Below, in pieces: positions 60,160-64,000 of a stretch of 64,000 nucleotides of DNA. The stretch's first letter is position 1. Each line of letters starts with the position of its first letter. The position numbers and the translations under genes were made by a program. Source of the stretch: Acinetobacter sp. ANC 3832 (lineage in GTDB: Bacteria > Pseudomonadota > Gammaproteobacteria > Pseudomonadales > Moraxellaceae); the NCBI RefSeq assembly GCF_002135415.1, contig NZ_NEGJ01000001.1:310001-374000 (forward strand), read 5' to 3'. The notes beneath the pieces are model-generated. The model worked only from the letters and a program-made list of their open reading frames with translations, searched no databases and had not been told where the DNA came from.

Positions 60160-61590
60160 TTATAATTTTTTATTCAACTTCTTCATTCGTGGTTTATAAA
60201 GCACTTGATAAGTGACTGCCAAAATAATCAACCACAATGGGCTAATAATTAAAGCTTTCAAAGTATCAGGTTCTAAAGCCAGAATAATTAAAGTGAAGAA
60301 TAAGAAGATTAATACAATGTACGACATCCACACGCCACCTGGCATTTTAAAGGTCGATTTCTCATGTAATTCAGGGTTAATCTTTCTATAGCGAATGTAG
60401 CACACCATAATAATGCTCCAAATGCTGATGAATAGAATCACACAAAGCGAACTTGCTAAAGTGAAAGCTTCAATTGTATTTGGTACAAAATATTGTAATG
60501 CTGCGCCTGCCATAATAAAGAAGCAGGAAAAGATTAAGCCTTTTGCAGGAACGGCACGTTTAGACAATTTGCTCAATGCTTGAGGTGCTTGTCCATCTTT
60601 CGCCAAACCGAACAACATACGGCTTGTAGAGAATACACCACTGTTCATTGATGACATTACTGATGATAAAACCACAAGATTCATAATAATGGCTGAGGTT
60701 GGAATACCTGCATGCAAGAATAATGTAACGAATGGGCTTTGATCCGCAGGAATGAGATTCCATGGTGTCACTGACATTACAATAAACAATGCTAAAACAT
60801 AAAACAAAATGATTCGAGTTGGAATTGCATTCACGGCTTTAGGTAAGTTCTTTTCAGGATCTTTGGTTTCTGCTGCCATAGTTCCAATCAGCTCTACACC
60901 AACAAAGGCAAATAACGCAATTTGGAAGCCGGCTAAGAAACCACTGCCCCCTTTAGGGAACATTCCCCCATGTGACCAGACATTACTAAAACTTGCGATA
61001 GAACCATCTGGAGAATGGAAATGAGTGAATACCATCACGGCACCAATGACGATCAGTCCAATAATGGCCATGATCTTAATCAGGGCAAACCAAAACTCAA
61101 TTTCGCCAAACAGTTTGACTGTCAGTAAATTAATTCCCAATACAAAAAGGACACAACCCGCACTAATTAAAGCCTGTCCCATGGGGGTAAAAGCCACGCC
61201 TTCGGGTAGCCAGAACCCCAGATAGTTAATAATGGCGGCTAAATCTGCAATACCAACCAGAATCCAGCCTAACCAATAGGACCAACCAATATAGTAACCT
61301 GCACTTGGACCAATCAGGTCGTGTGCCATATCAATAAAGGATTTGTAGTGTAAATTGGCAAGAAGCATTTCCCCTAATGCACGCATGAGGAAAAAAAACA
61401 TCGTACCAATAATCATATAAATAATGAGAATAGATGGACCAGCAAGTGAAATTGTCTTGCCCGAACCCATAAATAAACCTGTACCAATCGCCCCACCAAT
61501 GGCAATTAACTGTAAATGGCGATTGGACAGTTTCCGCTGTAACTCGTGAGGCGACGCATGCTCGTCATCAGTTTGATGTGTTGTTGTCAT
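60160..61590 (-). CDS. cycA: D-serine/D-alanine/glycine transporter (amino acid permease)
   Basis: This 12-TM amino-acid permease (476 residues) closely resembles E. coli CycA. Examples are LSNRHLQLIAIGGAIGTGLF, SGKTISLAGPSI, GELL-like early helices, FAFVGVELIGTMAAETKDPE and NSGVFSTSRMLFGLAKDG. ATG 61590 (MTTTHQTDDE) has AAGGAT upstream; an in-frame ATG at 61644 is not supported. It is the last gene of the D-alanine module (dadA, alr, ridA-like), separated from ridA by a 268-nt spacer with a repeat. Confidence 0.9.
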   Translation of the reverse strand: MTTTHQTDDEHASPHELQRKLSNRHLQLIAIGGAIGTGLFMGSGKTISLAGPSILIIYMIIGTMFFFLMRALGEMLLANLHYKSFIDMAHDLIGPSAGYYIGWSYWLGWILVGIADLAAIINYLGFWLPEGVAFTPMGQALISAGCVLFVLGINLLTVKLFGEIEFWFALIKIMAIIGLIVIGAVMVFTHFHSPDGSIASFSNVWSHGGMFPKGGSGFLAGFQIALFAFVGVELIGTMAAETKDPEKNLPKAVNAIPTRIILFYVLALFIVMSVTPWNLIPADQSPFVTLFLHAGIPTSAIIMNLVVLSSVMSSMNSGVFSTSRMLFGLAKDGQAPQALSKLSKRAVPAKGLIFSCFFIMAGAALQYFVPNTIEAFTLASSLCVILFISIWSIIMVCYIRYRKINPELHEKSTFKMPGGVWMSYIVLIFLFFTLIILALEPDTLKALIISPLWLIILAVTYQVLYKPRMKKLNKKL

Positions 61591-61768
61591 GATAAAACAT
61601 CCTTTTAAAATTTTTAAAGCAAGTAAACCGTGTATCAAACACAACTGAACGTTCCAGTATCAGTGCGATTTACCTATCTGAAATACACACGAAAAGAATC
61701 ATTTTCTTTTCATTTATTTATGATCTTTTTCCTTGCTAAAATTTGGGAGAAATAAAGAATGAGAAATA

Positions 61769-61844
61769 GACCTCTTGCATAATGATTCAAAAGCCCTTTT
61801 TACTTTTCATTAAAGGAAAAATTAAAGGTGCTATGCAAGAAGTC
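61769..61844. repeat. MITE-like inverted repeat between ridA-like and cycA
   Basis: GACCTCTTGCATA (61769-61781) and TATGCAAGAAGTC (61832-61844) are inverted copies with one mismatch, bounding a 76-bp AT-rich segment. No open frame is inside, and no clear target-site duplication was seen. It may be a small transposable-element remnant or a control site for cycA. Confidence 0.5.
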
Positions 61845-61858
61845 CAATTAAAGCTCTA

Positions 61859-62233
61859 TTATTTTTGAGCGGCGGTTACTGCAATTTCAATCAGCCAATC
61901 TGGATTAACCAAGTCTGCTTGAATAGTCGCTCTTGACGGCGCTACACAATCTTTCATCCAATCAATCCAAACAGCATTTACTTCTGAAAAATCAGCAAGA
62001 TTTTTGATATACAATTGCGCTGACAATAAGCGTGATTTATCTGTCTCTGCTAAAGCAAGCAATTGGTCAATCGTCGCTAAAATTTCTTGCGTTTGACCAA
62101 CAACATCCAACGCTGTGTTTTTAGGAACCTGACCTGATAAATAAACCACTTTATTGAAAATAGTCACAGCACTCATGACACCATTACTATTTATTTTCTG
62201 TATATCTTGATTCAATTGTTCGTTGTTTGACAT
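61859..62233 (-). CDS. RidA family protein
   Basis: The 124-residue protein has RidA/YjgF features: VTIFNKVVYLSGQVPKNT and the conserved C-terminal PSRATIQADLVNPDWLIEIA with the Arg used for substrate carboxylate binding. RidA hydrolyses reactive 2-aminoacrylate or imines. Beside alanine racemase it probably deals with iminopyruvate made by DadA. ATG 62233 has AAGGAT seven bases upstream. It starts about 10 nt after the alr stop. Confidence 0.88.
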   Translation of the reverse strand: MSNNEQLNQDIQKINSNGVMSAVTIFNKVVYLSGQVPKNTALDVVGQTQEILATIDQLLALAETDKSRLLSAQLYIKNLADFSEVNAVWIDWMKDCVAPSRATIQADLVNPDWLIEIAVTAAQK

Positions 62234-62243
62234 TTTTATATCC

Positions 62244-63368
62244 TTAATGTTCATTTACAAAATTTACACGGTTTGTTACGCCACACATCAGCTCATAGCC
62301 GACTGTGCCTGAACTGATTGCCACTTCATCAATGGGTAATACAGCACCGCTTGAGGATTTACCCCACAGCACCACTTCACTACCAATTTCTGCATTTTCA
62401 ACATGGGTTAAATCAACTGCGAGCATATCCATACTGACTCGACCAATCGTTTGACTTCGAATTGAATTCACCAATACAGGCGCATCGGTAGAAATTCGTT
62501 GATAACCATCTGCATAGCCACAAGCGACTATGCCAATTTTCATGGTTTGTTTTGCAATAAAACGTGAACCATAGCCCACTGTTTCATTGGCTTCTAAATT
62601 TTGGATTGCGATAATTTCACTTCGCAGGCTCATTGTCGGTTCAAGCTTCCAATCCTGAATATTATGTTCAGGGTAATCAGGTGAACTGCCATACAACATA
62701 ATGCCACTTCGGACATAATCAGAATGTAGTTGTTTCGAATAGCGTAGCGTCGCTGCACTATTGCTGAGTGATCTTTTACCCGGTAAATCCCGAATAGCTT
62801 CTTCAAAAATTTGGCGTTGGTATTCTATGCCAGATCTTCCAAAGCGCTCACCATCTGCATCTGAAAAATGCATCATATGCGTGATCGAATGAATAGAATT
62901 TAGACTGTTGAGTTGATGCCATGCAGATTGATAGTGTTCTGGATTAAATCCGAGACGATTCATTCCACTGTTCATTTTTAAAAAAATATCAAATTGGACT
63001 ATTTTTTGATCTTGCTGGTTTTGAATAACAGCATATTGCTGAATCCAGTCAATCTGATGCTGACTGTGAACAGTAAAACTCAGATTGTATTGATCGCAAT
63101 CAAATAAATCTTGAGCTGAAAAAATGCCTTCCAATAATAAAATTGTACCTGTCCATCCTAAAGCACGAATTCGCTTTGCTTCTTCAATATCCAATAAAGC
63201 AAAACCATCAGCCGTTTTAAAGGATGAATACACCCGTTCAATGCCATGACCATAAGCGTTGGCTTTGACCACAGCGAAAACTTGACTATCGGGTGCCATT
63301 TCTCGTGCAATACTTAAATTATGTTGCAATGCATCGTGATGAATAACCGCTGTAATTGGACGTGGCAT
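62244..63368 (-). CDS. alr: Alanine racemase (catabolic DadX-like)
   Basis: This PLP enzyme (374 residues) interconverts L- and D-alanine. The PLP-lysine is in VFAVVKANAYGHG, the catalytic Tyr region near the end is in GYELMCGVTNRV, and the motif SRIGVDMLAV-like appears as IGRVSMDMLAVDL. ATG 63368 (MPRPITAVIHH) follows GGGAAG; the 21-codon upstream extension is rejected. It lies downstream of dadA and overlaps no other gene. The context indicates the catabolic DadX rather than biosynthetic Alr. Confidence 0.93.
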   Translation of the reverse strand: MPRPITAVIHHDALQHNLSIAREMAPDSQVFAVVKANAYGHGIERVYSSFKTADGFALLDIEEAKRIRALGWTGTILLLEGIFSAQDLFDCDQYNLSFTVHSQHQIDWIQQYAVIQNQQDQKIVQFDIFLKMNSGMNRLGFNPEHYQSAWHQLNSLNSIHSITHMMHFSDADGERFGRSGIEYQRQIFEEAIRDLPGKRSLSNSAATLRYSKQLHSDYVRSGIMLYGSSPDYPEHNIQDWKLEPTMSLRSEIIAIQNLEANETVGYGSRFIAKQTMKIGIVACGYADGYQRISTDAPVLVNSIRSQTIGRVSMDMLAVDLTHVENAEIGSEVVLWGKSSSGAVLPIDEVAISSGTVGYELMCGVTNRVNFVNEH

Positions 63369-63533
63369 TTTATTCTTCCCTGAATAATTTTTTTCTAAAC
63401 TGAATTGATCTAACTTGATCGATCTAAACAACTGAACTCAATATTCAACTTTTGCATAAAACCCTTTATTTATCCTTAAAGAAAAAAATAAAGAGCTTGT
63501 GCATGTTGATGTAGTATCTATTGACTGAAAAAG

Positions 63534-64000
63534 TTAGGCAGCACTTGGATAGCGTTTAATGGATAAACCATCGGTACTAATATCAGGTTTATGATTCAAC
63601 ACAATATCGCTAATTAATTTTCCTGAACCACACGCCATCGTCCAACCTAGAGTTCCATGACCAGTATTAAGGAATAGATTTTTAAAACGCGTTGCACCGA
63701 TAATTGGCGTACTGTCTGGGGTCATTGGACGTAAGCCTGTCCAGAAAGAAGCTTGAGCCAAATCACCGCCTGGGAATAAATCTTGAGTGACCATTTCCAA
63801 AGTTGCACGACGATCTAGGTTTAAACCATGATTGAAACCACTCAATTCCGCCATACCACCCACACGGATACGCTGATCAAAACGCGTAATTGCAATTTTA
63901 TAGGTTTCATCCAGTACTGTAGACTGAGGCGCGTAGGCTGGATCTACAATTGGAATGGTCAGTGAATAGCCTTTCACAGGATAAACGGGTAAATTCAACT
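63534..64000 (-). CDS. dadA: D-amino acid dehydrogenase, small subunit (C-terminal fragment)
   Basis: About 155 C-terminal residues of a flavoenzyme that oxidises D-alanine to pyruvate plus ammonia, feeding the quinone pool. The visible motifs are [42 protein letters not shown] and [20 protein letters not shown], typical of DadA. The frame continues past the window's right edge, so the N-terminal FAD domain is outside. It is first in the order dadA-alr-ridA-cycA on the minus strand. Confidence 0.93.
   Translation of the reverse strand, partial: LNLPVYPVKGYSLTIPIVDPAYAPQSTVLDETYKIAITRFDQRIRVGGMAELSGFNHGLNLDRRATLEMVTQDLFPGGDLAQASFWTGLRPMTPDSTPIIGATRFKNLFLNTGHGTLGWTMACGSGKLISDIVLNHKPDISTDGLSIKRYPSAA

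Overview
The window looks like chromosomal DNA of an Acinetobacter-type gammaproteobacterium (Moraxellaceae). The DNA is AT-rich. The UvrC, FadB/FadA, RpoB/RpoC, FusA, HtpG and CycA translations closely match what I remember of Acinetobacter proteins, and RpoC has the 1397-residue length, with a TTG start, that I know from that genus. This assignment rests on recognition, not on a search.

Layout. 0-1.4 kb: 3' truncated uvrC. 1.6-3.4 kb: a lipoprotein with a Pro-Thr hexanucleotide repeat, then a degraded patch with gene remnants. 3.4-6.8 kb: fadBA, the fatty-acid beta-oxidation operon. 6.8-9.8 kb: a large stand-alone HD-phosphohydrolase/GHKL-ATPase protein, a candidate conflict or stress effector. 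10-26.5 kb: mostly single-gene units of envelope, periplasmic and small proteins: a SnoaL-like protein, a FrnE-type DsbA protein, dodecin, an ASCH protein, a tandem pair of outer-membrane barrels, htpG, an LprI-like protein, OmpW, a Na+/H+ antiporter-family carrier, an alpha/beta hydrolase, a DUF4442 hotdog protein and a glycine-zipper lipoprotein. 26.7-43.6 kb: the transcription/translation block on the minus strand, reading rpsL-rpsG-fusA-tuf, tRNA-Trp, secE-nusG, rplK-rplA, rplJ-rplL and rpoB-rpoC, with several leader or attenuator hairpins. 43.8-45.3 kb: an EcsC-family gene. 45.6-56.7 kb: a five-gene plus-strand cluster (MoxR AAA+ ATPase, DUF5682, vWA, SWIM zinc finger, DUF4132). 57-58.8 kb: fabB and hemJ. 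58.9-60 kb: a membrane acyltransferase. 60.2-64 kb: a D-alanine module (dadA, alr, ridA-like, cycA), with dadA running off the window.

The most interesting system is the 45.6-56.7 kb cluster. Its gene order and domain content match the little-studied E. coli yehL-yehM-yehP-yehQ genes plus yehI (molR). It combines a MoxR chaperone ATPase with a MIDAS-containing vWA partner, a SWIM protein, a HEAT/DUF4132 giant and a DUF5682 protein. From its motifs I suspect the DUF5682 protein has a divergent TIKI/TraB/EreA-like hydrolase domain. The second candidate is the HD-GHKL protein at 6.8-9.8 kb.

Most transcription units are separated by clear Rho-independent terminators, listed below. I saw no CRISPR array, no complete insertion sequence, no prophage and no rRNA.
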